From positions 124,001 to 188,000 of the forward strand of contig JAWLHU010000012.1 of the NCBI GenBank assembly GCA_041690255.1: a stretch of 64,000 bases of DNA. Reading direction: 5' to 3'. The translations under genes were made by a program, and so were the position numbers. Shown here in pieces: positions 35,159 through 44,145 of this stretch. The notes beneath the pieces are model-generated. The model was not told where the DNA came from. It did not search any database and saw only the letters and a list, made by a program, of their open reading frames with translations. This stretch comes from JAWLHU01 sp041690255 (lineage in GTDB: Bacteria > Bacillota > Sulfobacillia > Symbiobacteriales > Symbiobacteriaceae). Within the stretch, counting starts at the first letter, position 1; each line of letters opens with the position of its first letter.

Positions 35159-36427
35159 ATGGATCTGACCACGTACCAGGCGGAACAACAGCGGTACCAC
35201 AGGCGAAACTTCCTCTCCCTGCTGTTCGATACCGCCAGCTTCGCCACAATTTCCAAGGTGCTGAACCCCACGGTCACCCTGGTCTACTTCCTCAGCTTCT
35301 TCACCGCTTCGCAGACCGCCGCCGGCATGATTCCGGCGATCCTGACCCTGGGCAACATGGTCTCCCAGCTCTTCTGGGCCAGCTACACAGCCCGGTTCCA
35401 GCAGAAGAAGCGGTTGTGGGTTCTCGGTACCATCTTCTCCCGTAGCTCGATGATTCTCTTCCTGGCAAGCGCTGCGCTGGCTACGGGACCCAACCCGGTC
35501 TGGCCGGTGGCGGTCTTCTACCTGGCCCTGGTGATCTATGCCTTCAGCAATGGCCTGGTGGGCCCGCTCTGGGCCAACTTCGTGGCAAAGGTCTTCCCGA
35601 CCATGCGGGGCCGCTTCCTGGGCTTCGCCTACTTCCTGGACGCCTGTGTCAGCCTGGCCGTCGCTGCGGGGCTGCGCTGGATTCTCGACAACGTCGCCTT
35701 CCCGTACGGGTTTATCTACTTCTTTGCGATCCTCGCCGTCTTTGCTGTGATCAGCATCCTGCCGGCGATGATGTTCAAGGAGGTGCCGTACCCGATCCCG
35801 GAACAGCCCCAGCCGATTCTGGCAACCCTGCGTGAGATCCCTTCGATCATGCGCCAGTACCCCTCCTACGCCCGCTACATTGCGGCGCGGGTTGTGGTCA
35901 CGTTCGCCGAAATGGCCGCCGCGTTCTTCACCTTCCATGCGGTGACAACGCTGAAAGCCACCGGCGCCCACGTTGCTACCTATACGATCGTCCTTGTTGT
36001 CGGCGGCCTGGTAGCCAACCTGCTCTGGGGAATGGTCGGTGACAAGATCGGGTTCATGCGGGTCTTCCAGGTCACCTTTGGCATCGGGCTGATCATGATC
36101 ATCCTGGTCCTGATGGCCCAGTCGCCGGTGGCGCTCTACCCCGTCTTCGTGCTCCAGGGCTTCTACCAGCAAGGACTGATCCTCTCGGTAACCAACCTGA
36201 ACATGGCGACCAGCCCGCCCGAGCGGACCCCGCTCTTCGTGGCGCTGGCCAATGCGATCACCGGTCCGTTCCTGACCGTGACGCCGCTCATTGGCGCCGC
36301 TATTTCGGGTGTCCTCGGCTACCGCTCCCTGCTGATCCTCTGCCTCGGTGTCTACGTGTTCGATATCGTCCTGGCGTCCTGGGCGGTTCGAGCGCCCCAC
36401 TACCGTGTGGTTCCGGCTGCCGACTGA
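35159..36427 (+). CDS. MFS transporter within the nucleoside locus
   Basis: 422-residue, twelve-helix major facilitator. Loop motif RFQQKKRLWVLG and a second-half motif GMVGDKIGFMRVFQ are seen. It is not of the NupG/NHS sequence type I recognise; closest by eye are the poorly described MFS proteins of Firmicutes with N-terminal YHRRNFLSLLFDTASF. It starts 10 bases after permease 2, so it is in the operon and may move nucleobases or a pathway product outward. Substrate is inference. Confidence 0.85.
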   Translation: MDLTTYQAEQQRYHRRNFLSLLFDTASFATISKVLNPTVTLVYFLSFFTASQTAAGMIPAILTLGNMVSQLFWASYTARFQQKKRLWVLGTIFSRSSMILFLASAALATGPNPVWPVAVFYLALVIYAFSNGLVGPLWANFVAKVFPTMRGRFLGFAYFLDACVSLAVAAGLRWILDNVAFPYGFIYFFAILAVFAVISILPAMMFKEVPYPIPEQPQPILATLREIPSIMRQYPSYARYIAARVVVTFAEMAAAFFTFHAVTTLKATGAHVATYTIVLVVGGLVANLLWGMVGDKIGFMRVFQVTFGIGLIMIILVLMAQSPVALYPVFVLQGFYQQGLILSVTNLNMATSPPERTPLFVALANAITGPFLTVTPLIGAAISGVLGYRSLLILCLGVYVFDIVLASWAVRAPHYRVVPAAD

Positions 36428-36470
36428 TATAGACCCGCAGGACCAACTAATACTTTAGGAGGAAACATTC

Positions 36471-37304
36471 ATGCCTATCCTCAATCCCGAACACGCCTAT
36501 CGTGAGTATGTGCCCGCCCTGCCTGCCGGCGAAAGCTTCACCACCCATCATATCAAGGTTCGTCAGGAAGAGGTCTCCCGCTACTGCTTCATCCCCGGTT
36601 CCCACCTGCGTGGCCGCAAGATCGCTGAACAGCTCGATGACTGCCGGGTCGTCTCCGCCACCCGCGGCTACTACATTTACAGCGGCTATTTCGAGGGCGT
36701 CTTCATGAGCGTCTGTTCCACCGGCATGGGCGGCCCCGTCGTCGCCATTGCCATGGAGGAGCTGGCCCGTCTCGGCGTCGACACCTTCATTCGTGTCGGC
36801 TCCTCCGGCGCCGGCCAGGACTACCTGGGCGTGGGCGACATCGCCATCTCCACCGGCGTCGTCCGCCTCGGCGGTACCTCCTACAACTTCCTCCCGGCCT
36901 CCTTCCCCTCCGTGCCCAACTTCGATCTGACCCTGGATATGAAGCTGGCCGCTGAGGAGCTGGGCGTTACTGCCCACCTGGGCGTCACCTCTGCCGGCGA
37001 TGCCTTCTACGGTCCGAAGGACCCGAACGTTGGCGCCCTGCTCCGCAAGGCGGGCCTGATCGCCATGGAGATGGAGGCCGACACCCAGTTCATCGTTGGC
37101 TCCTACAACGGCTGGCGCTGTGCCGCTGCCTTCGTGCTCGACGGCGGCAACGCCAAGAAGATCAAGCAGTCCTCCGCCGAGGGCATGGAGATCGCCAATC
37201 ATGCCGACAACGCCGAGTTCATCAAGGGCGAGGACGACCTGATCCTGATCTCGCTCAAGGCGATGGCCCGCTGCGCCCGGCGCGACCAGGCTGCCGGCAA
37301 ATAA
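36471..37304 (+). CDS. Nucleoside phosphorylase (uridine phosphorylase-like)
   Basis: PNP/UDP-phosphorylase family enzyme, 277 residues, releasing base and (deoxy)ribose-1-phosphate. Blocks: YCFIPGSHLRGRKIAEQL (phosphate-binding Arg), STGMGGPVVAIAMEEL, FIRVGSSGAGQ and the substrate loop IAMEMEADTQFIVG with the ribose-binding M-E. The sequence between SSG and the C-terminus is closer to uridine phosphorylase than DeoD, though GAGQ replaces the usual GTxG. Codons are strongly C-ending, like the BMP gene, implying high expression. TAGGAGG precedes the ATG. Confidence 0.9.
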   Translation: MPILNPEHAYREYVPALPAGESFTTHHIKVRQEEVSRYCFIPGSHLRGRKIAEQLDDCRVVSATRGYYIYSGYFEGVFMSVCSTGMGGPVVAIAMEELARLGVDTFIRVGSSGAGQDYLGVGDIAISTGVVRLGGTSYNFLPASFPSVPNFDLTLDMKLAAEELGVTAHLGVTSAGDAFYGPKDPNVGALLRKAGLIAMEMEADTQFIVGSYNGWRCAAAFVLDGGNAKKIKQSSAEGMEIANHADNAEFIKGEDDLILISLKAMARCARRDQAAGK

Positions 37305-37327
37305 CAGACCGCTTTCGCATTCCACGA

Positions 37328-37370
37328 AGGGTGGGACAGGCTCTGACCCTGTCCCACCCTCGTCTTTCTC
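37328..37370 (+). terminator. Terminator-like hairpin within the locus
   Basis: 13-bp stem AGGGTGGGACAGG / CCTGTCCCACCCT with CTCTGAC loop, then CGTCTTTCTC. Could end most transcripts after the phosphorylase gene; the deoxyribosyltransferase starts 22 bases later with no obvious promoter, so read-through is likely. Confidence 0.75.
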
Positions 37371-37391
37371 TACACATAGGAGGCGTTCTTT

Positions 37392-37847
37392 ATGGCTCTG
37401 AAGATCTACTTTGCAGGCCCCCTGTTCCAGCCCTATGAGCGCGAGTTCATCAGCGCCTCGGCCAAGCGGCTTCGCGAAGCCGGTTACGAGGTCTTCGTTC
37501 CCCACGAGCAGCCCCGGGAGGAGGGCACTCCCCTTACGCCCAAGTCCTGTTTTGACAAGGACATGTCGGGCCTCGGCCCGGCAAACGTGATCCTCGCCAT
37601 TCTGGACGGCGTCCAGGTGGATGACGGCACCGCCGTGGAGATCGGCATCTTCTGGGCCCAGATGCAGCAGAACAAGTCAAAGAAGAAGATCATCGGCCTG
37701 ATCAACGACAGCCGGAAGCAGGCGGAGAAGGGGCCGGAGGGCATTGACCTCAACCTCTTCCTGGCTGGTGCGGTCCTCGACGGCGGCTGCTACTGCTACA
37801 ACATGGACCAGGTCATGGAAGAACTGGCCAAGATCGAGGTCGAGTAG
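37392..37847 (+). CDS. Nucleoside 2-deoxyribosyltransferase
   Basis: 151-residue enzyme exchanging bases on 2'-deoxynucleosides. Family features: KIYFAGPLFQPYEREF at the start, catalytic Glu in DDGTAVEIG, and the C-terminal tail with Asn/Tyr (CYCYNMDQ). Lets the cell swap bases on imported deoxynucleosides without phosphorolysis. GGAGG precedes ATG. It is separated by two bases from the next hydrolase gene. Confidence 0.92.
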   Translation: MALKIYFAGPLFQPYEREFISASAKRLREAGYEVFVPHEQPREEGTPLTPKSCFDKDMSGLGPANVILAILDGVQVDDGTAVEIGIFWAQMQQNKSKKKIIGLINDSRKQAEKGPEGIDLNLFLAGAVLDGGCYCYNMDQVMEELAKIEVE

Positions 37848-37849
37848 AC

Positions 37850-38785
37850 ATGCCAAAGCGTGTGATTCTCGATGTAGACACCGGGGTGGATGACGCCCTG
37901 GCGATCGCTTACGCCCTGCGTTCTCCCGGCCTCCAACTCGAGGCCATTACAACGACCTACGGCAATATCGACATTGACTCGGCCACCCGCAACACGCTGC
38001 AGCTCCTGGAGATCCTGGGCGCAGAGTCGATCCCTGTCTACCCGGGTGCTGGCCGCTCGCTCCTCCACCCCTACACCCGGGGCGGGAGCGTGGTGCACGG
38101 GCCGAACGGCCTGGGCGGCGTGGAATTGTCGGCCCCCCGCCGGGCGCCTCAGGAGCTCCATGCAGTGGATTACCTGATCCAGACCGCCCGGGCCAACCCC
38201 GGGGAGTTCACCCTGATCGCAGTGGGTCCCCTCACCAACCTGGCCATGGCAGTTCTGCAAGACCCGGAAGCGGCCAAGCTGTTCGCCTCCGTGGTGATCA
38301 TGGGCGGGGCTGTCACCGTGCCCGGCAACGTGACCAGGGTTGCCGAAGCGAATATCTGGTCCGATCCCGAGGCAGCCCGCATCGTCTTCCGCTCCGGGGC
38401 GAACATCGTCCTGGTGGGGCTCGATGTGACCATGCAGACCCTGCTGACTCCGGAGGACCTGGATCGGATCAATGAATCGGCGGTTCCGGGTTCCCGGGTC
38501 CTGGCCGAGGCCACCCGCTTTTACATGGGCGGCTACCAGACCTTCTATCCGGGCATCCGCGGATGTGCCATGCATGATCCGCTGGCCGTGGCTGTGGCGG
38601 AGATGCCTGATCTGGTCAAGACCCGGCTCATGGCGGTCGATGTCGAGTGCGCCGGCGAGATCACTCGCGGACAGACTGTGGGTGAACTGCGCCGGGTGGC
38701 AGTCACCGATCCCAACGTGAACGTCTGCCTCAAGGTGGATGTAGACCGATTCATGAACCTCCTGCTGCAGCGGCTGGGCGCCTGA
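37850..38785 (+). CDS. Nucleoside hydrolase (second copy)
   Basis: 311-residue paralogue of the hydrolase at 29.4 kb. Ca2+ site DVDTGVDDA (D-T-G in place of the D-P-G of the first copy), VAVGPLTNLAMAVL, VVIMGGAVTVPGNVTRVAEANIWSDPEAA and the late His in AMHDPLAVA. The two copies probably differ in base preference. Starts two bases after the deoxyribosyltransferase stop. Confidence 0.94.
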   Translation: MPKRVILDVDTGVDDALAIAYALRSPGLQLEAITTTYGNIDIDSATRNTLQLLEILGAESIPVYPGAGRSLLHPYTRGGSVVHGPNGLGGVELSAPRRAPQELHAVDYLIQTARANPGEFTLIAVGPLTNLAMAVLQDPEAAKLFASVVIMGGAVTVPGNVTRVAEANIWSDPEAARIVFRSGANIVLVGLDVTMQTLLTPEDLDRINESAVPGSRVLAEATRFYMGGYQTFYPGIRGCAMHDPLAVAVAEMPDLVKTRLMAVDVECAGEITRGQTVGELRRVAVTDPNVNVCLKVDVDRFMNLLLQRLGA

Positions 38786-38832
38786 TTGGCCCCAGCCCCG
38801 CGCACGGGACGGAGCGATGGAGGCGATCACCC

Positions 38833-40023
38833 GTGAGAGAGTCTGCGGATCGCGTGATTCTGATTGTGCTGGACAGCGTGGGCGCCGGAGCCCTCCCCGA
38901 CGCCGCCGTCTTTGGCGATGTGGGGAGCAACACCCTGGGCAACCTGGCGCGCGCACGAGGCCAACTGAACCTGCCCCACCTGGGCAAGATGGGCCTCGGC
39001 AACCTGGTGGCCCTGCCGGGCACCCCGGCGACTGGCGCCGATGCGGTCGGGGCAGCGGGCCTAATGGCCACCGTAAGCCACGGTAAGGATACCATGACCG
39101 GCCACTGGGAGATGGTGGGCCTTCGGATCGACCAGCCCTTCCGCACCTATCCGGAGGGCTTCCCCGCCGAACTGATCGAGCGGTTCGTTAAGGAGACCGG
39201 CGTACCAGGTATCCTGGGTAACACGGTGGCCTCGGGCACAGAGATCATCCAGCAGCTTGGTGAAGAGCACATGCGCACCCGAAAGCCGATCATCTACACC
39301 TCGGCCGACAGTGTCTGGCAAATTGCCGCCCATGAGGAGATCTACCCTTTGCCCGAGCTCTATCGGCTCTGCGAGGTCGCCCGACAAATCCTGCAGGGGG
39401 AGCACCGTGTCGGTCGGGTTATTGCCCGCCCGTTCCTGGGAACCTCGGCGGCGACCTTCAAGCGGACCGCCAACCGGCACGACTACGCCCTGGAGCCGGA
39501 TCCCATGCTCCTCGATTTTGTCCGTTGCGCCGGCCTCGCCGTGCAGGCGGTGGGCAAGATCGAAGATATCTTCGTCGGTCACGGCATTACGGAGAGCACC
39601 AAGACCGCCAACAATCAGCAGGGGATCGACGCCACCCTAGCCTACCTGCGGTCTGGCAAGCGGGGGATGATCTTTACCAACCTAGTCGACTTCGACATGC
39701 ACTACGGTCACCGCCGCGACGTGGAGGGCTACGCTGCCGCCCTGGAGTACTTCGACAACCGCCTGCCGGAGATTCAGGGGCTCATGGGCGATACCGATGT
39801 ATTGATCATCACCGCCGATCACGGAAATGATCCCACCTTCCCCGGAACCGACCACACCCGGGAGTATGTCCCCCTGCTCATGTGGGGCAAGCCGGTGAAG
39901 GACGGCCTGGACCTGGGCGTCCGGCCATCGCTGGCCGACCTGGGTGCGACTGTCGCCGACCTGCTGAACGTACCCTGGCAGGGCCAGCAGGGCACAAGCT
40001 TCGCCACCCGACTCCGGCGCTAG
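38833..40023 (+). CDS. deoB: Phosphopentomutase
   Basis: Converts (deoxy)ribose-1-phosphate to the 5-phosphate, taking phosphorylase products into the pentose pathway. Alkaline-phosphatase-type metalloenzyme, 396 residues. Metal ligands visible in LIVLDSVGAG, GKDTMTGHWEMVG (with the phosphorylated Thr), DFDMHYGHRRD, TADHGNDPTFPGTDHTRE. GTG at 38833 with GGAGG nine bases upstream. Confidence 0.96.
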   Translation: MRESADRVILIVLDSVGAGALPDAAVFGDVGSNTLGNLARARGQLNLPHLGKMGLGNLVALPGTPATGADAVGAAGLMATVSHGKDTMTGHWEMVGLRIDQPFRTYPEGFPAELIERFVKETGVPGILGNTVASGTEIIQQLGEEHMRTRKPIIYTSADSVWQIAAHEEIYPLPELYRLCEVARQILQGEHRVGRVIARPFLGTSAATFKRTANRHDYALEPDPMLLDFVRCAGLAVQAVGKIEDIFVGHGITESTKTANNQQGIDATLAYLRSGKRGMIFTNLVDFDMHYGHRRDVEGYAAALEYFDNRLPEIQGLMGDTDVLIITADHGNDPTFPGTDHTREYVPLLMWGKPVKDGLDLGVRPSLADLGATVADLLNVPWQGQQGTSFATRLRR

Positions 40024-40057
40024 CACCCCATCCCTCGTTTGAAAGGAAGGTCCATTC

Positions 40058-40423
40058 ATGATCAACGAAGCCGTCCGCGCAGTACTCAGCCAGGAAGGCT
40101 CGGCCACCTTTGTGACTAACGGTCCTGCCGGCCCGCACCTAGTGGCTACCTGGCAGTCCTTCCTGACCCTGCTGGACGACCAGACCCTGGCCTTCCCGGC
40201 CGGCGGGTACCGCCAGACCGAGAGCAACCTGCTCCAGGGCAGCCCCGTGCAGATGGTGGTAGGCAGCCGCCTCCCGTCCGGCACGGCCGCCGGATACCGC
40301 CTGACAGGAACCGCAGCCCTCGAGTCGGGCACGCCTGTCCACGCTCAGCTTCAGGAGCGCTTCCCGTGGTGCCGGAGTGCCGTCGTCATGCGGGTAACGC
40401 AGGTCGACAAGCTCCTGGGATAG
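40058..40423 (+). CDS. PNPOx-like FMN-binding split-barrel protein
   Basis: 121-residue protein of the pyridoxamine-phosphate-oxidase-like superfamily: SATFVTNGPAGPHLVATWQSFL at the start, a middle strand QTLAFPAGGYRQTESNL, then VQMVVGSR and GYRLTGTAAL. Such small members bind FMN or related flavins; reaction unknown. In this locus it could serve in nucleobase reduction, but nothing in the sequence proves that. GGAAGG precedes ATG. Confidence 0.8.
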   Translation: MINEAVRAVLSQEGSATFVTNGPAGPHLVATWQSFLTLLDDQTLAFPAGGYRQTESNLLQGSPVQMVVGSRLPSGTAAGYRLTGTAALESGTPVHAQLQERFPWCRSAVVMRVTQVDKLLG

Positions 40424-40431
40424 AAGAATGG

Positions 40432-40462
40432 CCGGCCCGCTGCCAGACAGGTGGCGGGCCGG
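40432..40462 (+). terminator. Intra-operon stem-loop before ribokinase
   Basis: 13-bp stem (two G-U pairs) CCGGCCCGCTGCC / GGTGGCGGGCCGG with loop AGACA, no T-run; directly upstream of the ribokinase ribosome site. Probably modulates rather than ends transcription. Confidence 0.55.
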
Positions 40463-40483
40463 TCGAACAGGAGGTCAAGCTCC

Positions 40484-41434
40484 ATGTATGACATCATCGT
40501 GATCGGAAGCGCCAGCATCGACTTCAACGTCACGACCCCGCACCTCCCCCGGCCGGGTGAGACGGTACTGGGCGACCGATTCTTCCAGGTATGCGGGGGC
40601 AAGGGCGCCAACCAGGCGGTAGGCTGCGCAAGGCTGGGTGGCCGGGTCGCCATGGTGGCACGCATCGGCCGCGACCCCGCCGGTCAGACCATTGCGGAGG
40701 CACTCCGCGACGCTGGCGTGGGCACCGAGTTCGTGACAGTGGACCCCGACGCATCCAGCGGTACCGCCCATATTGCCGTCGACCAGGCGGGCCAGAACGC
40801 CATTGTGGTCGTCCCGGGCGCCAACGCCCGCCTCAGCCGGGAGGATATCGATCGCGCCCGCCCGGCCATCGCCGCGGCCAAGCTGGTCATGCTCCAGTTA
40901 GAGATCCCCCTGGACACGGCGCTCTACGCCCTCCAGGTGGCCCGTGAGTGCGGCGTGGTCACCATGCTGGACCCGGCTCCCGCCCCCACCTCCCCCCTGC
41001 CTGGCGAGTTCTACCGGCTGAGCACCTGGGCCACCCCCAACGAGACGGAATCCTCGGCGCTCTGCGGCTCTGTCGTGGACTCCCCGCAGGCCGCTGCCCG
41101 GGCCTGCCGCGCGCTGGCAGAGCGGGGGATCGCCTCCCCGGTGGTGAAACTGGGCGCCCGGGGCTCGGTCCACCTGGTCCACGGCCGACCGGAGCACGTG
41201 CCCGCCTTCCGTGTGCGGACCGTCGATACCACCGCTGCCGGAGACGCCTTCGCCGCAGGCCTTGGGGTCGCGCTGGTGGAGGGCCGGTCCGGCTCCGAAG
41301 CGCTGCTGTTCGCATCCGCCGCGGGCGCTCTGGCCGCCACACGCCCGGGGGCGCAACCAGCCATGCCACTCCGGGCCGAGGTCGACTCCCTGCTCCAGAC
41401 CGGTGAGACCACCCCTGTGGAGGTGCTGGCATGA
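40484..41434 (+). CDS. rbsK: Ribokinase (PfkB family)
   Basis: Phosphorylates ribose released by the nucleoside hydrolases. 316 residues. PfkB signature 1 GGKGANQAVGCARLGG with SASIDFN upstream for sugar binding, and signature 2 DTTAAGDAFAAGLGVAL containing the catalytic Asp. ATP-site block VKLGARGS. AGGAGG precedes ATG at 40484. Its stop overlaps the next start (ATGA). Confidence 0.93.
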   Translation: MYDIIVIGSASIDFNVTTPHLPRPGETVLGDRFFQVCGGKGANQAVGCARLGGRVAMVARIGRDPAGQTIAEALRDAGVGTEFVTVDPDASSGTAHIAVDQAGQNAIVVVPGANARLSREDIDRARPAIAAAKLVMLQLEIPLDTALYALQVARECGVVTMLDPAPAPTSPLPGEFYRLSTWATPNETESSALCGSVVDSPQAAARACRALAERGIASPVVKLGARGSVHLVHGRPEHVPAFRVRTVDTTAAGDAFAAGLGVALVEGRSGSEALLFASAAGALAATRPGAQPAMPLRAEVDSLLQTGETTPVEVLA

Positions 41435-42795
41435 CGCATCCGACGTGGATCCTGGAAGGAGCCTGTGTCCTGACGCAGGATGCCGATAACCGCATTCTGC
41501 TCAAGGGCAGTGTTGCCGTGGTGGGAGAGACGATCGCCATGGTCGGAGAGGTAGAGGCAGTAGCCGCCGCCTATCCCGACGCTGAGCGCATTGACTGCAC
41601 CGGGAGGATCGTGATGCCCGGGCTAGTGAACGCCCATTCGCACACCGCCCTGGTCTCTTGCCGGGGCCTCACCTATGGCACCGGCCACTCCCTGTATGAC
41701 ATCATGTGGCCACTGGAGAAGTTCCTCACCCGGGAAGATGTGAAGGACCTGGCCATGGTCGGCCTGCTGGAGTCGCTCAAGGCCGGTTCAACCACCGTTG
41801 CCGACCACTACTTCTTCATGGACGCCATTGCCGAACAGGTCACAGCCTGCGGCATTCGCGGGGTCCTGGGCCACACGATCATGTCGCAAGATGGCCCCTT
41901 CACCGGGCGTGCGGAGTTCGAAGCCGGCGTGGCCTTCGCCCGGAACTGGCGTGACCGCCACCCACGGGTTCACCCGGTGCTGGCGCCCCACGCCCCCGAC
42001 ACGGTGGATCCGGCGTGGCTGAAGGAACTGGCCCAGATCGCTGAGGCCGAGGACCTGCGCCTTCACCTCCACCTGGCCCAGACCCAGCGGGAACTCGCTC
42101 TGATCCGGCAGCGGACCGGCTACTACAGCTCGGTGCGCTTCCTGCAGGAGATCGGCTTCCTGAGCCCGCGCGTCGTGGCCGCCCACTGCATGTGGGTGAC
42201 CGATGATGACCTGGACATCCTGGCCACCTCCGGGGCCACGGCCATCTACTGCCCGACCACCCACTCCCTGCACGGGCGTGGCCTGCGGGCCGTGGAGCTG
42301 CTGGAGCGTGGCGGACGGGTCGCACTGGGAACCGACTGTGCCGCCGGCAACGACGACATGGACATGTTCGGGGAGATGCAGGCCGCAACCCTCAGCCAGA
42401 GCCTGCTGCTGGGGCGCGATCGGGCCATGCGCCCCGACCAACTGCTCCGCATGGCCACAACCGGCAACGCCCGGGCCCTCGGCATCGGTCACCTGACTGG
42501 CTCCCTGGAGGCGGGCAAGCAGGCCGACCTCCTCGTACTCCGGGCCGATGTCCCCCGCATGACCCCCCTCCTCAATCCAGTGGCCAACGTCGTCATGTGC
42601 GGCAGTGAGTCGATTGTGGAGCGGGTAATCGTCGGTGGCCAGACCGTCGTGCAGGAGGGCAAGGTCCTGACGGTGAATGAAGCCGAAGCGGTACGGCGGG
42701 GTACCGAGGCGCTGCGCAGGGTCATGGAGAGAGCACGCACGGATAACCCGGTGCTCTTTGACTCCCTGCTCGCCTCCGCCCCCGGGCTGCAATAA
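41431..42795 (+). CDS. Amidohydrolase of the ATZ/TRZ (nucleoside/base deaminase) group
   Basis: Metal-dependent deaminase-type hydrolase, 454 residues. Metal ligands: HSH in VNAHSHTAL, HLHLAQT, AAHCMW, and Asp in LGTDCAAGNDDMDMFGEM. These patterns fit the methylthioadenosine/S-adenosylhomocysteine/guanine/cytosine deaminase subgroup, so a purine or nucleoside deaminase is likely given the operon. N- and C-terminal beta-sandwich parts are present (GRIVMPGLVN; GKQADLLVLRAD). Overlaps rbsK by four bases. Confidence 0.9.
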   Translation: MTHPTWILEGACVLTQDADNRILLKGSVAVVGETIAMVGEVEAVAAAYPDAERIDCTGRIVMPGLVNAHSHTALVSCRGLTYGTGHSLYDIMWPLEKFLTREDVKDLAMVGLLESLKAGSTTVADHYFFMDAIAEQVTACGIRGVLGHTIMSQDGPFTGRAEFEAGVAFARNWRDRHPRVHPVLAPHAPDTVDPAWLKELAQIAEAEDLRLHLHLAQTQRELALIRQRTGYYSSVRFLQEIGFLSPRVVAAHCMWVTDDDLDILATSGATAIYCPTTHSLHGRGLRAVELLERGGRVALGTDCAAGNDDMDMFGEMQAATLSQSLLLGRDRAMRPDQLLRMATTGNARALGIGHLTGSLEAGKQADLLVLRADVPRMTPLLNPVANVVMCGSESIVERVIVGGQTVVQEGKVLTVNEAEAVRRGTEALRRVMERARTDNPVLFDSLLASAPGLQ

Positions 42796-42818
42796 CCGAC
42801 TGATTGGAGGTGCCGGTT

Positions 42819-44003
42819 TTGGATCAGTCCCTGCTGGAGCGCCTGGCCCGGGAAGCCGCCCCGTTTGGCGTGGAGACCCGGCGATGGCTGCATCAACACC
42901 CAGAGTTGGGCTTCCAGGAGAAGGAGACATCGGCCTACGTGGCCTCCCGGCTGAAGGAGATGGGCTACGAGCCGGAGACGGGTGTGGGCGGTGGGTACGG
43001 GATCAAGGCCGTCCTGCGGGGCGGCAGGCCCGGTAAGACCATCGCCCTGCGTGCCGACATGGATGCCCTGCCCATTCAGGAACAGACCGGACTCCCCTAC
43101 GCCTCCCAGACCGAGGGCGTCATGCATGCCTGCGGCCATGACATGCACACCGCCACCCTGCTGGCTGCGGCCCGGGCCATCCGGGAGCTGCAGCCCGACC
43201 TGGCGGGAAACGTGGTCTTCATCTTCCAGCCGGCCGAAGAGGTTCCGCCCGGCGGGGCGGTCGCCATGGTGCGGGACGGTGTGCTGGAGAACCCGCATGT
43301 AGATGCAGTCTTTGGCATGCACGTTGACCCCGGTCTGCCCGCCGGCCATCTCTCCTTTGTGGCCGGTCCCTGCAACGCCGCTCCGGACAGCTTCGACATC
43401 ACCATTCAAGGGCGGGGCGGTCACGGTGCAGCGCCCCATGAGACCATCGACTCCGTGGTGGTAGGGGCACAGGTTGTCAACGCCCTGCAGCATATCCACA
43501 GCCGGCAGGTCAGCCCCTTCGACCAACTCGTGATCACCGTGGGCCACTTCCAGGCCGGAACCGCCCGCAACGTGGTGGCGGATCGGGCGTTCCTGCAAGG
43601 CACCGTGCGCACCACCAGCCCCGCCCTGCGGGAGCAGGTTCCCAAGCTCATGCGGAAGCTGATTCAGGGCGTCTGCGATGCCTACGGTGCCACCTTCGAG
43701 CTGAACTATGACTTCGGCTACCCCGTCCTCGCCAACGACCCGACAATGACCGATCTGGCTCGCAGCGCTGCGGTCGCCGCCGTGGGGCCGGACGCGGTCC
43801 ATACAGCGCAGCCCGGCATGTATGGCGAGGACTTCGCCTACTATGTGCAGGAGCGCCCGGGCTGCTTCGGCAATCTCGGCGTAGGCGGTCCGGATGGCGG
43901 CTACCCCTGCCATCACCCCAAGCTCATGGTGGCTGACGAGGCAGCGATGCCGGTTGGAATCCAGTATTACCTGAACCTGGTCACGGCCTATCTGAAGCCG
44001 TAG
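42819..44003 (+). CDS. M20-family amidohydrolase
   Basis: 394-residue M20D hydrolase of the hippurate/N-acyl-amino-acid amidohydrolase type. Metal-site blocks: RADMDALPIQE, MHACGHDMHTA with Cys/His, FQPAEE and GMHVDPGLPAG; GRGGHGAAPHETID marks the lid domain. Possible roles in this locus are opening of ureido or carbamoyl products of base catabolism, or simple scavenging; unproven. TTG at 42819 lies ten bases after GGAGG and removes five residues from the longest frame. Last gene before a strong terminator. Confidence 0.92.
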   Translation: MDQSLLERLAREAAPFGVETRRWLHQHPELGFQEKETSAYVASRLKEMGYEPETGVGGGYGIKAVLRGGRPGKTIALRADMDALPIQEQTGLPYASQTEGVMHACGHDMHTATLLAAARAIRELQPDLAGNVVFIFQPAEEVPPGGAVAMVRDGVLENPHVDAVFGMHVDPGLPAGHLSFVAGPCNAAPDSFDITIQGRGGHGAAPHETIDSVVVGAQVVNALQHIHSRQVSPFDQLVITVGHFQAGTARNVVADRAFLQGTVRTTSPALREQVPKLMRKLIQGVCDAYGATFELNYDFGYPVLANDPTMTDLARSAAVAAVGPDAVHTAQPGMYGEDFAYYVQERPGCFGNLGVGGPDGGYPCHHPKLMVADEAAMPVGIQYYLNLVTAYLKP

Positions 44004-44023
44004 CTTCACGATCACAGAAAACG

Positions 44024-44055
44024 GGGCGTCGTCATCCATGGACGGCGCCCTTTTT
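44024..44055 (+). terminator. Rho-independent terminator of the nucleoside locus
   Basis: Stem GGGCGTCGTC / GACGGCGCCC with a 7-base loop followed by TTTTT; 20 bases after the M20 stop. Confidence 0.88.
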
Positions 44056-44145
44056 CATGCGGAAGATGATGGCGGGAGGTGATTCGCTGACTTCAGGGCG
44101 ATTTTGCGCATCCTAGAGAGAGGTTTGATTGGGGAGGCGGTATCC

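Noticed and set aside
34646..36400. A 584-codon minus-strand open frame with many H, D, R, Q residues
   Set aside because: Antisense of the permease and MFS genes; composition is typical of shadows in high-GC DNA.
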